Origin: Erythroxylum novogranatense
Taxonomy: Eukaryota; Streptophyta; Magnoliopsida; Malpighiales; Erythroxylaceae
Reading direction: 5' to 3'
Assembly (NCBI GenBank): GCA_029891385.1
Contig: CM057225.1
Location: 16,420,620 to 16,484,619 of the forward strand
DNA: 64,000 nt
The position numbers and the translations under genes are program-made. The notes beneath the pieces are model-generated. The model made no database searches, was not told where the DNA came from, and worked only from the letters and a program-made list of their open reading frames with translations. This document shows, one piece after another, positions 1 to 10,809 of this stretch. Each line of letters begins with the position of its first letter. The first letter of the stretch is position 1.

Positions 1-4
1 TCTA

Positions 5-798
5 CTAGACATAAGTAAATATAAAAAATTGCTCCAAAAATTCACTTATCCAAACCTCATAATTATCTATATTATGCTTAACTAAAAAAATATTTGGGGG
101 CCAACAGCTAATGTCTACCACAAAAAGACAATGATTCAAATCAGGTCTTATAGGTAGAAAGTTGACAGTGCAATGAAATGCAGTCATGCTCCAAGCTTGG
201 TTAAAGAGGACTCAGTCAAGTGTGGCCCATAACACATTTTTATTCAAAGTATAAAAAGCTCCTCGACTAGGTACATCCTCCAGCCTAAGAGAGACTCTAA
301 AATCTAGTAGATCCTTTAGGAGATAAGCCGAAGGGGGTTGGCAGCCAAGGTGTTCTCTAGCCACACAAACGCAGTTGAAATCCCTAGGATTAACCAAAGT
401 TTCCCTCGGTCTGAGTTAATAGTTTGAAGCGACTACCATAAAGCCCTCCTTTCAGTCACATGATACAAACCATATACAAAGGAAGCGAGGAAAGAGAATT
501 GAGTGATCTTGCATTGGATTCCAACGTGAATGAATTGATTGCCGATCACTAGCACATTACATATATAGTATTGCGGATCCCATATAAGGCACATTCTTCC
601 ATCCGGGTGTTGATCAAAATTATGACAAAATTCCCATCCCCCAAATCTAAGATGCATCATAAGCTTTAGACTTTGCTCCGAAAATTTTGTTTCAACAAGT
701 CCTACAATCCTACAATTGTGTTGCCTCATTAGCGAAGCAACACTCTTTTTTCGCGGGGCTGTGTTGAGGCCCCAGACACTCCAACACAGTACTTTCAT
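5..798 (-). pseudogene. LINE ORF2 endonuclease, copy B (broken)
   Basis: This is the second tandem copy of the start of LINE ORF2, the apurinic-type endonuclease (exonuclease-endonuclease-phosphatase fold) that nicks target DNA for target-primed reverse transcription. It opens MKVLCWSVWGLN at 798, followed by IVGLVETK, which carries the metal-binding Glu. The frame breaks near 433 and resumes at about 397-212 (residues NCVCVAREHLG) and 187-5. The last piece reads through FHCTVNFLPIRPDLNH, which corresponds to the late endonuclease region before the catalytic SDH motif. It extends further downstream than copy A, so copy B is the one joined to the rest of ORF2 beyond the left edge. Frameshifts and stops make it non-functional. 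The family call rests on motifs; the clade is not resolved. Confidence 0.85.
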
Positions 799-822
799 AG
801 TTTAGGTAGTGGAGGACGACTC

Positions 823-1419
823 TCATACCCCTTTAGGCTTTTCAGAGCTAAAATGCACAGCAACCCAGAACTGCCCCTCTCCTCTCTGCTTTGAGGATAC
901 CTCCTCTCTAGTTTGCAAGCTAGCTTTCCCTCGGACACCACTTTGCTTGCTCAAGGTTTTAGCTCCATCACCCTGACCCGACTTATTAGGATCCACTCTG
1001 CACTGGTCACTAGTGGTGCTATCCCCCCTCAGATTCAGATGCCCAGTTTCTAGCCAAGACTGAGTGTTCGATTTCAACATCTCTATTCCTGAACTTCTAG
1101 ATGCTAATCCTGCATCCCCACTAGGCTATTTCGGGTTTTGCACATTACCCTTTACAGATAAATTTTCACCCCCCCCCCCCCCGACACTGAGTGTTGTTGG
1201 CAAATAGTCTGCAAGTCCCTTTTCATTCAAAACAAGGGGCATAATCTGGTCAGGTGCTTGCATAACCTTAACAGTGGTTTCTGTATCAACCGGAGCATCC
1301 CCTACCATATGTGCCAACAATCCCCCTTGATTGGTCCCCTCTTTGCCAGCAGCTTGTGTAGTGGCTACATTAGAAGTAGAGGTATCTTTGGGAGTTCCCT
1401 TTTCTGATTCAATACCCAC
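823..1419 (-). pseudogene. LINE ORF1 C-terminal region, copy B
   Basis: This is the low-complexity tail of LINE ORF1, read as two pieces (1419-1126 and 1080-823) in different frames. It matches 2592-1974 almost residue for residue, for example MGIESEKGTPKDTS against MGTESEKGTPKDTS. A run of C (about 1169-1182) near the break explains the Gly tract and probably the frameshift. No enzymatic domain is present. This part follows the zinc knuckle in plant LINE ORF1 proteins and is poorly conserved. It ends just before the ORF2 start at 798, but the two frames no longer overlap as they do in copy A. Confidence 0.75.
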
Positions 1420-1440
1420 TTTCCAAGTTTAAAATTCTCC

Positions 1441-1977
1441 TCAACTAAGTACATCCTCCAGCCTAAGAGAGACTCTAAAATCTAGCAGATCCTCTAGGAG
1501 ATAAGCCGAAGGGGGCTGGCAGCCAAGGTGTTCTCTAGCCACACAAACATAGTTAAAATCAACTAGGATTAACCAAGGTTTCCCTCGGTCTGGGTTAATA
1601 GTTTGAAGCGACTGCCATAAAGCCCTCCTTTCAGTGACACAATACAAACCATATACAAAGGAAGCAAGGAAAGAGAATTGAGTGATCTTGCATTGGATTC
1701 CAACGTGAATGCATTGATCGCCAATCGTTGGCACATTACATATATAGTATTGCGGATCCCATATAAGGCACATTCTTCCATCCAGGTGTTGATCAAAATT
1801 ATGACAGAATTCCCATCCTCCAAATCTAAACTGCATCATAAACTTTAGAATTTGCTTCGATAATTTTGTTTCAACAAGTCCTACAATCCTACAATTGTGT
1901 TGCCTTATTAGCGAAGCAACACTCTTTTGTCGTGGGGCTGTGTTGAGGCCCCAGACATTCCAGCACAGCACTTTCAT
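1441..1977 (-). pseudogene. LINE ORF2 endonuclease, copy A (truncated)
   Basis: This open frame of 178 codons encodes the N-terminal half of a LINE endonuclease. Motifs in order are LCWNVWGLN (residues 4-12, catalytic Asn), IVGLVETK (31-38, metal-binding Glu), a Trp-Asp-Pro segment near residues 73-75, and LVDFNYV near residue 145. The last sits where GDFN is usual, so the Gly before the catalytic Asp is replaced. The reverse transcriptase that should follow is absent, because the tandem duplication joins this copy straight to copy B ORF1 at about 1433. The start codon overlaps the stop of the preceding ORF1 tail (ATGA at 1974-1977). It is a dead fragment. Confidence 0.88.
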
Positions 1978-2592
1978 GGTTTAGGTAGTGGAGGGCGAGT
2001 CCCTCCTACCCTTTTAGGCTTTTCAGAGCTAAAATGCACAGTAACTCGAAACTGCCTTTCTCCTCTCGGCTTTGAGGCTACCTCCTCTCTGGTTTGCAAG
2101 CTAGCTTTCCCTCGTACACCACTTTGTTTGTTCAAGGTTTTAGCTCCATCACCCTGACCCGACTTATTAGGATCCACTCTGCACTGGTCATTAGTGGTGC
2201 TATCCCCCCTCAGATTCGAATGCCCAGTTTTCAACCGAGATTGAGTGTTCAATTTCAACATTTTGTTCCTGAACTTCTAGATGCTAATCCTGCATCCCCA
2301 CTAGGCTATTTCGGGTTCTATACATTACCCTTTGCAAATAAATTTTCATCTCCCCTGACACTGAGTGTTGTTGGCAAGTAGTCTGCAGGTATCTCTTCAT
2401 TCGAAACAAGGGCATAATCTGGTCAGGTGTTTGCACAACCTTAACAGTGGTTTCTGCATCAACTGGAGCATCCCCCACCGTATGTGCCAACAATCCCCCT
2501 CGATTGGTCCCCTTTTTATGAGCAGCTTGTGTAGTGGCTACATTAGAAGTAGAGGTATCTTTGGGAGTTCCCTTTTCTGATTCAGTACCCAA
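1974..2592 (-). pseudogene. LINE ORF1 C-terminal region, copy A
   Basis: This is the ORF1 tail in two frames (2592-2284 and 2261-1974), rich in Ser, Thr, Lys and Gly with no known fold. The second piece ends PPLPKP-stop, and its TGA overlaps the ATG of the endonuclease ORF by four bases, which suggests coupled re-initiation in the intact ancestor. It continues from the zinc-knuckle part of ORF1 at 2717-2758, with C-rich runs near 2604-2620 where the frame is lost. It is near-identical to 1419-823. Confidence 0.75.
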
Positions 2593-2599
2593 TTTCTTA

Positions 2600-2949
2600 A
2601 ACCCCCCCCTCCTCCTTTATGGCCTACTTACCCTTACCTACTGATTTTTCCCTCCCCCCATTTTCAGTTGTGTTAGACCCTTCATGCACTACTTCCTGCT
2701 CTTTCTGTTGCCCTTTGCAGAGAAAGGGGGTGTGGTCGAATTTCCTACAATGGCAACAGTAGGTTGGTAAGATTCATATTTGACCAGCTAGGTATAATGC
2801 TTCCCTTATGGTAATTGCACATCAAAATGAGTAGTTGGCTTTTTTGACACATCGACCTCCACAAGCAACCTCACATAGCCAAGTCTCGTCCTCATATGGG
2901 TAATTTTGTCGGTACACATTGGCCTTTCCAAAAGAGATCCCAACTTGGA
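2600..2949 (-). pseudogene. LINE ORF1 central part: DUF4283 end and CCHC zinc knuckle
   Basis: Reading leftwards from 2949, the frame gives KLGSLLERP, then RTRLGYVRLLVEVDVSK. This is the conserved end of the DUF4283 domain of plant LINE ORF1 (nucleic-acid-binding) proteins. A CX2CX4HX4C zinc knuckle follows (CCHCRKFDHTPFLC, 2758-2717). Two stop codons lie between the domains. The N-terminal half of the same DUF4283 domain continues at 6770, on the far side of an inserted LTR, and the two halves meet exactly at the insertion point. Confidence 0.85.
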
Positions 2950-4349
2950 TGTAACATCTCACCCTCAACAGGAAGGGTAGAATAGTAATTTAGCATAGGA
3001 TGAGAGTGATTAGGCTTCATTAGGACTGTTCATGCATACTAGTATTGGTACACAGTGAATTTTGTACACATGAAATAACTGTACATGCATACATGACATT
3101 CCTAGTTTTTGTGCCTAATGTAGTTTTACTGTGATTAACGTGGTTCTTGCGTTTGAAAAATTATTCTGAGTGCGCCATTGAGTGTTTTATATTTTAAGGG
3201 ATTTTTAGGAATTTTTCGGAGAAAATTCCCAGATCGGAAAAATCGCCAAGCGGCGAACCGGTTGATCTTCGGTAGCGAATATTGAGTATATTATTTTGGG
3301 ATTGAAATTTGGGCCATTGGAATTGAATGGATCAAAGATTCATTTCATTAGGGTTTAATAAAAAGTTTTTGTCTTTTATCTTTTTTTGTCTTTTTCTTAA
3401 AAATGCCAAGTGTCCTACCTATTTAATGCTTTTGTCTTCTTCCTCTCCTTGTGTTTTCGGTGGCTTCACATTAAAGGGATAAAAAAAGAAGAGTTATTGC
3501 TCATTTTTCCTTCCCCATCCGAAAACCTTCCTTTCCTTTATCATCTCCATCGATTTTTTCTCCTTCTTTAAGTTACTTCCTCCCACCTTAAGAGTTTCTT
3601 CTTGTAAACAAGTTATTTTCTTTCCATGGAGAACTTATTCTTGCATGGTGTTAGAAGAAGTTGTCAGTGAGAGTAGTAAAGAAAGAATTGAAGGAAGTGA
3701 AGAGTGGAAGCTTTAAGTAGGTAAGTTTTTAAGTTAAGCTTTAATTATGCTTTGATTATGCATTTAATGAATCATAGTTGTTAGATGCATTCATTTGGAG
3801 TTATGGTGCAATTATTATGTTTATTGATGCATGAATTGAATGAAAATTTAAGTTTGAATTGGTGGGTAAGATTATGTTTGGTATGACTTGATGAAGTAGT
3901 ATGAATAAATGCTTTAGCTTGATTTTGGATTGAATATTGATGACTAATCTTGCATAGAAATTAAGAGTTTAATGCTGCAAAATTTTGACTATGGGTCTAA
4001 GTGAGTGTAGGAATGATCTAGGGACTGATTTTGTGTCAAATTGGGATGCTTATGGTAGTAGAAGTTCAATTGGCATGATAGGAAGTGTATTTGAGTAGTA
4101 AAGCTGAAAATTGATTTTTGACCTACTGTACTGTTTTGAGCATAACTCATTTTGTGGTTATGCAAATGAGGTGAGGTTTGTGCCAAATGAAACTTTGGCT
4201 TGTTGGCTACATTTTTGTGTGAAATAGGTGTTGTCTAAGTTTAGCCTTAAGAGGGTGAATTTTGGCTTGGAAAGTTACTGTTGATGTTTGTATAAACGAA
4301 GAATCAACCAATGACCTAAGTGTTTTGATGATTTTCTAAATTAATTTAG

Positions 4350-5200
4350 AAGGAATTGATGAAAATGGTCTTCATGAGAGTTGAATCCTATATTGTTAGC
4401 TTTCCATTTCTACTGATTTTGCAATTTTTTGATATGTATATTGGGAGATATCCAATGTTAACTATTGACTGATTTTGTATGTTGTGGTGAAACCTAGCCT
4501 AAGTATTAGATTTGTGAGCATTCTGATTGGAAGCAATTTTAGTAATTTCTGTAAATTGAATTGGCTTACGTGATCTTCTGAAGAGTTTTAAAGGAAGAAA
4601 TTATCTTGAAAATGGTATATCGCATGTGATTTTTGGATATCAGATTTGGGAGTTATGAGTTTTCAAAAAACTGAACCTGCATTAGGTTTTTAATTGCTTC
4701 CCTGATCAGTCACTTGTTTGGCAATTTTGAACTTGTTAGGGATGGAATTGGATTTTGAATCCTTCATGAAAATTGAAGTATGAGATCTTATCTTTCCAGT
4801 GATATAAGGTAGTGATTGTTTTGACATTTTTGCTAGGAGAAATGCTGCTTTGAAATGTCTTTGCTCAGATAGGGAAATTCCAGTGGGCAGATGCTTTGGT
4901 GAATTGTTTGGCTTAGTTAGCGAATGAATTTGATTTCAGGTTGTTCATGAAAGTTGTATATAACATTGGGATCTTTTTTAGAATATTTATTGTGTAATTT
5001 TTGACAAAGGAAATGAGAAGTTATTGAATTTACAAGATACTGTACTGTTTTAGAATCCGTTGACTAGGCAGTAACTTTGATTGCATTTTTGACACCCTTA
5101 GAGATGAAATTGGCTTTTGTGTCCTCATAAACCTTGTAGAGCTCTCTTTTCTCTATGAAATAGATATCAAATTTGTCCAAATTGGAGTTCGGAGTAGGGA
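4350..5200 (+). repeat. Degenerate ~180-bp periodic array inside solo LTR
   Basis: A motif built around AATTGGATTTTG followed by CTTCATGAAAGTTGTAGA recurs near 4352-4380, 4562-4590, 4745-4775, 4925-4955 and 5105-5140, about 180-210 bp apart. The same array appears on the other strand in the related LTRs (about 21560-22330). Confidence 0.6.
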
Positions 5201-5259
5201 GTTATGGCCTAGACAAGTTGGCATGTCGGAGGAAATTGTTTCAGATCTGTCATTTTAAT

Positions 5260-5372
5260 AGGACTAGTCGACTAGGATTCTTAAACCAGTCGACTACAAC
5301 CTGCACTAGTCGACTAGGACATTTATTTTTCCTGCACTAGTCGACTACAACCTCTAACTAGTCGACTGGTAT
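5260..5372 (+). repeat. Cluster of AGTCGACT palindromes in solo LTR
   Basis: Five copies of the palindrome AGTCGACT, mostly as ACTAGTCGACTA or ACTAGTCGACTG, lie within about 110 bp. They are separated by 10-30 bp of varying sequence. In the related LTRs a different palindrome set sits at the same relative place. Confidence 0.8.
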
Positions 5373-6311
5373 GTGTATTTTTCCTTCTTTTGCTCATAAC
5401 TTTTCCGTCCGACATCCGATTGACTTGATTCTTGAGGCATCGGATTCGTGGAATGTTAAATTTCATTTTATGAGAAATTGGAAATTTTTGGACAGAAAAT
5501 TGACGTGGATCCGGTTTATTATTTTCTGGTTACTGTTTTATTTATTTTTGGACCTATAGAGGTCCGAATTGAGTACCGTCAGCGTTATTAGATTTCTAAT
5601 TTTTAGACGGATTTTTATGATGGAAAAGGTGAGATTAGGGCCAGAAATATCATGAATAAGCATTATACACCTACATGTGCATGATTGAATAGTTATGATT
5701 GGACAGTTAGTAATATCCATCTTCTTTGATTTTTTTTATATAGAGGCACAATTGGAGCGTCGATCGACTGACGTAGCAGAGACTTCCTAGCATTAGCCCG
5801 GAAGTAATAGGTGAGTAACCTAGATGGGTTTCTCAATTATTATTTATCTAATATGAGGATAATGGCGGGATCAGGAATGTGTAAATTGTGTGACTTGTTT
5901 GCCCTTACTGAGATTACTGTGATTAATTGTGAATTATGGAATGTTAATTGTGACTGATGGACTGTTAATTGTGCATTATGGACTGTTAATTAACTATTCA
6001 ATTGGGCATAGGCATTTCATACACGATGCATAAACGGATAAAATAATTGCGAACCAAAGTCGCCATCGAATCAAAACGAGCCTAGAGCTCGAAGGAGATA
6101 ATCCTCCGAGACGCGTCTCATCGACATCGACTTCGCTAAGCGCCGATCACAACATCTGAAATAAAACTAGAAAAAGAGTCACATGTGCATTGCATACTGG
6201 ACTGAATACCTGAAATGACTTTTGCTGTATATGACTATGTGATTGTTGAGCTTGTATTACCACTATGACTGCCTGATTACTGGAACATGCTTATGTGATG
6301 ATGAATTGGGC

Positions 6312-6355
6312 GAACCATCGATGATGGTTCCTCATTGAGTTCATAAACTCATCCA
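6312..6355 (+). promoter_or_regulatory. Conserved twin hairpins in solo LTR
   Basis: GAACCATCGATGATGGTTC (6312-6330) folds as a perfect 8-bp stem with loop GAT. It is followed shortly by GAGTT-CATA-AACTC, a 5-bp stem. Both recur in the other long LTRs of this window. The role is unknown; an RNA signal near the R region is possible. Confidence 0.55.
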
Positions 6356-6769
6356 AAATTGCAATCTATTTTTTCGGGGTTAAGAGTAGGTATTAGCTCC
6401 TCAGGACTGTAGAGCCTTGGACATCGGATTGGCGATAGAGGTTATAGCTCAAAGGTCGGTCAGCTGGGATTTCTTTTGGAGACTTATAGTTAGAACTGTT
6501 CTTTGTGCCTTATTGTATAGTACTTAATGTAAAGTGTTTTGAAGGATTGTATAGAGAAAATCTTGACATTTGTAAATTTCTAAGTTTGAGTAAATGAAAT
6601 GAAATACAGTTTGGTTTTAAAAAGTTACCAATTTCTCATTTCTGTTTTATTATTGTGATGCCATGAAGAGTTTAGCGGTGGTTGTCAGTAGTGATCTCTT
6701 ATCGTAAGATATGTATCGGAATGACCTACGGGCGTTCCGGTGGGTACTCTATAATAAGGGGGCGCTACA

Positions 6770-7716
6770 TTGAATATGCCACGCTCATGCCAAAATGCTA
6801 AGGAAAAATTGGACAGCTACACCCGCAAAGGAACTACCATAAATTCTTGGTGGTCAAAAGTGAATTCTGAGGTGAGTTGTTTTAGGAGAAGTGTCTTGCC
6901 ATAAATGACACAAGGGCCTCTCGAGAGAACGCTCAACCTATCTTCAACAATATTGAATTAAACAATCATCTAGCCACGGCTATAGGGGAGCAATTGGCAC
7001 TTCACTTGCCATTCGTTTATTTGTTCTTCAAAGTCCTTCATCCCTAAGAATTGGCCAGTAAAACAACCTACTAAGCAAAAGCCTAACTGCTGGTCAATCT
7101 CAAAGCCATCTGCCACCTCCATAACAACTTCATCCCCAACATCTAAAAATCCCAAAGCCATGCCTTTTTTAAATTCCCTGTTATCTCTGAAAAGACTGGC
7201 GTAGAAAGGTTTCAGATTGCCTATCCATCGGCCATCAGTAGCTCGCTGTGATTTCTGCTATACCTGTGCCTGAGTAGTTGGACTGATCATACAAAGACTA
7301 AGCCTCACTAGATTCACTTTCACTAGGTGCAGGGCTTCGTTAAGGCATATTATCAAACATAGGTTGTGTTCCCTGTGTATCCTCGTAAGTTTCTGTTCCA
7401 GATTATTCCCCAACCTATTCTCAGATTCCTCTTCCTCCGACGCTTCAATGGTATCTTTGTTTCCCAACTCAATGTCCTCTTCAACCGTGGATGCTACATC
7501 ATCCCCCAGCTGAAGAGTCACGGCAGTAGCACACATAGAGATAGAGTGTTGAGACATACCTGGAGTGGTTTTCTTCGGCGCGCCTGCCTGAACATGGAAT
7601 AGAGGTCCATGGATAGTCTAAGGCGATTTTTCATCCGAGCTAGTCTGCCGAGTCACCACCTATTTATCGAGCCACTCGGCAATGATGCCCATTCCACGGG
7701 GTTTTTTCCTACCCAT
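6770..7716 (-). pseudogene. LINE ORF1 N-terminal part (DUF4283)
   Basis: The frame starts at an ATG at 7716 (MGRKKPRGMG) and can be followed leftwards with stops and frameshifts. It passes an acidic Glu-rich segment (about 7500-7420), then the DUF4283-like stretch with residues such as GDEVVMEVADGFEI, LSVLSRGPCVIYGKTLLLK and FWHERGIF up to 6770. There it is cut by the solo LTR and resumes at 2949. Such ORF1 proteins bind LINE RNA in the ribonucleoprotein. At least three in-frame stops are present near the start and at 6970. It is a remnant and not expressed as a full protein. Confidence 0.8.
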
Positions 7717-8190
7717 GGAGTGCACTTTTGAGCCTGAGTCAAGGAGCCTTGAAATAGGTATGATGGGTCGCCCATCCTCGAAGACGGTGGGGAGATGCCT
7801 CCTGAATAGAGGCCAACAATATTCTGCAATTTAGTGTCCCCTCAGCACGGCAGGACGCTGGAGCTGAAAAAAGCCTCTATATTCATTTAGAACCCCTGTG
7901 CTGGTTCGAGGTCGTGCAGTTACCCCTCAAGTCGAGGCATTGTCATGCTAGGGGTGTGAAGAACCCTAAACCCGACTGAAGCACGTAATACAGAAACTGC
8001 TATAGCCCAAAAAATTGGACGAAAACCCAGTTCTTAATGGACAGGAGACACGAAGAAGCCAACAAGAAGAGGTCAAACGATGCCTGAAGGTGGTCGGAAT
8101 CTAGGCGAGGAGTCACCTAAAGAGAGAAGCTCTCCACCAAATTAGAGTACATTTCACTTTGCAATAGGGTGTGAAAAGAATTATAGTACA
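7717..8190 (-). other. Probable LINE 5' leader
   Basis: This stretch of about 470 bp upstream of the ORF1 start is clearly richer in GC than the neighbouring DNA, and it has no protein match. The base composition drops sharply near 8150-8190, which I take as the 5' end of the LINE. No clear target duplication was found at this end. Confidence 0.45.
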
Positions 8191-9243
8191 TTTTACTTCT
8201 TTCATTTTAAGAAAAGGAATATATTGGAATACAAAAAGATTGAATGACTTAGTCTTTATTGATATAAATTAAAGATTCAGGAAATGTATGCTATTATTAT
8301 TATTGATAAGTTTAATAATTTAATTTAATTTGTTTACTATGACTTTTAATAGAACAAGTAATTCTATAGATCTAATTTACTTAACCATATCAATCTTTTA
8401 GTTGATTGAGTTTATGAGGAATCGAGTCTGATAGATGAGAGTGACTTGGAAGATAATATTGGATAAGAAAGCATTGACATGTCATTTGATGCAATAAATT
8501 TGAATTATGGTGATGATATGACTCTTTCAATGATGAAGATTTTGTACCAAATAAAATTGAGGTCAATATGATTTGAATAAATATTGAATGAATGAAGTTC
8601 TAGATTTTCATTTCTCCTCTTTTTAATTTCATTTATATTTGATATATGTGTTAAACTTTATATGTGCAATATAAATATAACTGTAAATGTTTTTGTTTCA
8701 TGTTCGCTTCTAGTTGGTTTTTTCTTAGAACAAACTCTTATTGTAAATTATAATATTTAGAAAGTCATGGATATTTATTATTCCTTTTGTTTGATGTTTA
8801 ATGAAATATTATTTATTATATGATAAAATTGTAACATTTTAAGTACTTTATATTGTTCTTAATTTTATATTTTTATGATGATTAAATGATCTTTTTATAT
8901 TAATTGTTGTTATTATTTATATGCCAAATATGTGAAAAGTATTATTAATATAAATAAACATATTGTTGTTATTTTAAATTTCATTATTATAATTTTTGGA
9001 GATGTAATTGATGTAAAATTATAAATTATGCGATATAATATATTAAGAGATTATTTTGCAAATTAAAAATTTAAGGACTATTTTATAAATTTACAAACCC
9101 AAATTGGTACTTAGTATTGACCAATGCTATTATGATACCATATAACAACTAAATTTATTCGTGACATTTCTCCATAACCGGAACAAAAACACCCTAAGAC
9201 TAAGACGTAATTGCTCTTCATTCTTATGAAAAGCTAAAGAGTG
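8191..9243. other. AT-rich intergenic stretch
   Basis: About 1 kb of very AT-rich sequence. A short reading around 8410-8570, rich in Asp, Glu and Met, could be a decayed transposase end, but it has several stops and I cannot assign it. I see no other feature. Confidence 0.5.
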
Positions 9244-9487
9244 GATTTAACGTAGCGCATAGTTACTGTCTCCGTTGGTGGAGACAGATAACAAAACACA
9301 AAAATCCTATGCCTCACGGTATTTGGTTGCTGACCCAACTTATTTTTATTTTGTCTCCGGATGACAAAACATAAATTTTTTGTTTCTTCCAAAATCGAAG
9401 GATAAAATTTCTTGTCTCCGTCTCCAAAACAAAACATATAAGTAACTTCCAGAAATACTCCTCCCCCATGTGTTATAAATTTTCTAC

Positions 9488-9575
<88 letters not shown>

Positions 9576-9653
9576 AATTTTTTATTATTATAAATTTTTC
9601 CTTATTATTATTATTATTATTATTATTAATTTTATTATAAGAAAATAATTATC

Positions 9654-9742
<89 letters not shown>

Positions 9743-10317
9743 AAATTTTGTACTTATTATTATTAATAATTATTGTTATTATTATTATTAATTATTGTTA
9801 TAAATTTTCTACTTATCTCATTATAATTAATTAATAATAATAAGATATTATTATTATTATTATACAAAATTAATTTTTATTATTTTATTATCATTATTAT
9901 ACATAATTAATTTTCTTATTATTATTTTGATTATTAAATTTTTATTATTATTAATTTTTTTCTTCTTCTTCTTCTATTATTATTATTATTATTATATGAA
10001 ATTAATTTTTATTGTTATTGTTATTATTATTATTATTTGTTAACTTTTTACTAATACAAATCATTCGTTTTAAAATAATCAATGAATTATATATTTTAAT
10101 CATATTATACTGCAGGGGTAATTTAGTCATTGATACTGTTTTTTATGTTCTGTCAACTGCAACCAAACACATTTCTATCATTGAGACGAAGACAATTTTA
10201 TCTGTTTTGTCCATCACAACCAAATATTTCACTATCTCCAATTTTTATTCTGTTTTGTCTCCAAATTTTTGTTTTGTTTCATCTCTGCATATAGGAGACA
10301 ATAATCATACGCAACGT
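9244..10317. mobile_element. TIR DNA element with (TTA)n interior
   Basis: Inverted ends match at 20 of 26 positions: 9248-9273 (starting TAACGTAGCGCATAG) against the reverse complement of 10293-10318. Both arms contain repeated GTCTCC and TTTTGTCTCC words in opposite orientation. Just outside lies a direct repeat, aagagtg (9237-9243 and 10318-10324), a likely 7-8 bp target duplication of hAT type. The interior has no transposase and is mostly trinucleotide repeat, so this is a non-autonomous element. The 132-codon frame across the right arm is not considered a gene. Confidence 0.65.
9489..10040. repeat. (TTA)n / (ATT)n microsatellite tract
   Basis: Long pure runs of TTA/ATT occur at about 9492-9572 and 9653-9740. 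More broken ATT, AAT and CTT runs continue to 10040. Confidence 0.95.
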
Positions 10318-10425
10318 AAGAGTGCAACGATGAGAGTTGAAGATTTGGTGGAGACTGAGAGCGAGTGGCATAGCAGATCTACGACTGTCGAGGATCTAGT
10401 AGAGATATAATGTGGTGTGAGCTAG

Positions 10426-10716
10426 AGGGGAGCAAATCTGCTACTCCTATAATGTTGTGCCCTCGGTGCCCTTTAAGATTTTAGCCATCTATTTTATTGT
10501 AATAGATAGCTGAAATGTATTTAATCTTAAGGGGCACAACACTATAAAAACAATAGATTTACTTCGGAGCTGGGAGCAAATCTAGTGCTCTCTGTGTGCC
10601 CTCTGCTTTTAACATCCTAGGCATCCAATTTATTATAATAGATGGGTGAAATTTATTTAAGCATAGGAAACACAACACTTTGAGAACAGTACTATGGGAG
10701 CAGTAGATTTGCTCCC
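10426..10716. mobile_element. Fold-back MITE, 291 bp
   Basis: The termini GGGGAGCAAATCTGCT and AGTAGATTTGCTCCC are inverted. The element is flanked by a direct repeat, gagctag (10419-10425 and 10717-10723); with one more base it is 8 bp with one mismatch, as for hAT elements. The interior holds two related hairpin units (about 10429-10560 and 10568-10716). Each is centred on a ccatctatt/aatagat(g)g stem with ttgtgccc/ggg(g)cacaa arms. Confidence 0.8.
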
Positions 10717-10809
10717 GAGCTAGTGTGACCAAGGTGGGTGGGCGAGCTGTGTGAGTGCGTGATGAATTGGCAATGGAGGCGATGACTGATCAATGACTGA
10801 TTGACAAGT

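Larger units (their letters stand above)
257..2598 (-). repeat. Tandem duplication inside LINE, unit about 1178 bp
   Basis: Two direct copies lie end to end, about 257-1420 and 1435-2598. For instance, gtacatcctc at 271 recurs at 1449, an offset of 1178. Each copy contains the ORF1 tail and the first half of ORF2. They differ by scattered substitutions and short indels, so the duplication is not very recent. Outside the unit the flanks differ: ORF2 continues to the left and the ORF1 zinc-knuckle region to the right. Confidence 0.9.
2950..6769 (+). mobile_element. Solo LTR of a Ty3/gypsy (Tekay-like) element
   Basis: The 3820-bp segment begins TGTAACATC and ends GCGCTACA, the TG...CA form of an LTR. 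It interrupts the DUF4283 frame of a LINE. The flanks ttgga (2945-2949) and ttgaa (6770-6774) look like a 5-bp target duplication with one mismatch. Its length, ends and internal blocks match the LTRs at 19808-23748 and 28270-32205 read on the opposite strand, for example the block around 6700-6745. No gag or pol lies between its ends, so it is a solo LTR left by LTR-LTR recombination. The short frames inside it are not genes. Divergence from the other LTRs is considerable. Confidence 0.85.

Noticed and set aside
5260..5372. Regularly repeated palindromes that could suggest a CRISPR-like array
   Set aside because: Repeats are only 8-13 bp, spacers are 10-30 bp and uneven, and the context is a plant LTR.
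10012..10410. 132-codon + strand frame
   Set aside because: Covers (TTA)n repeats and the right arm of a TIR element; Leu/Ile/Phe-rich by-product of composition.
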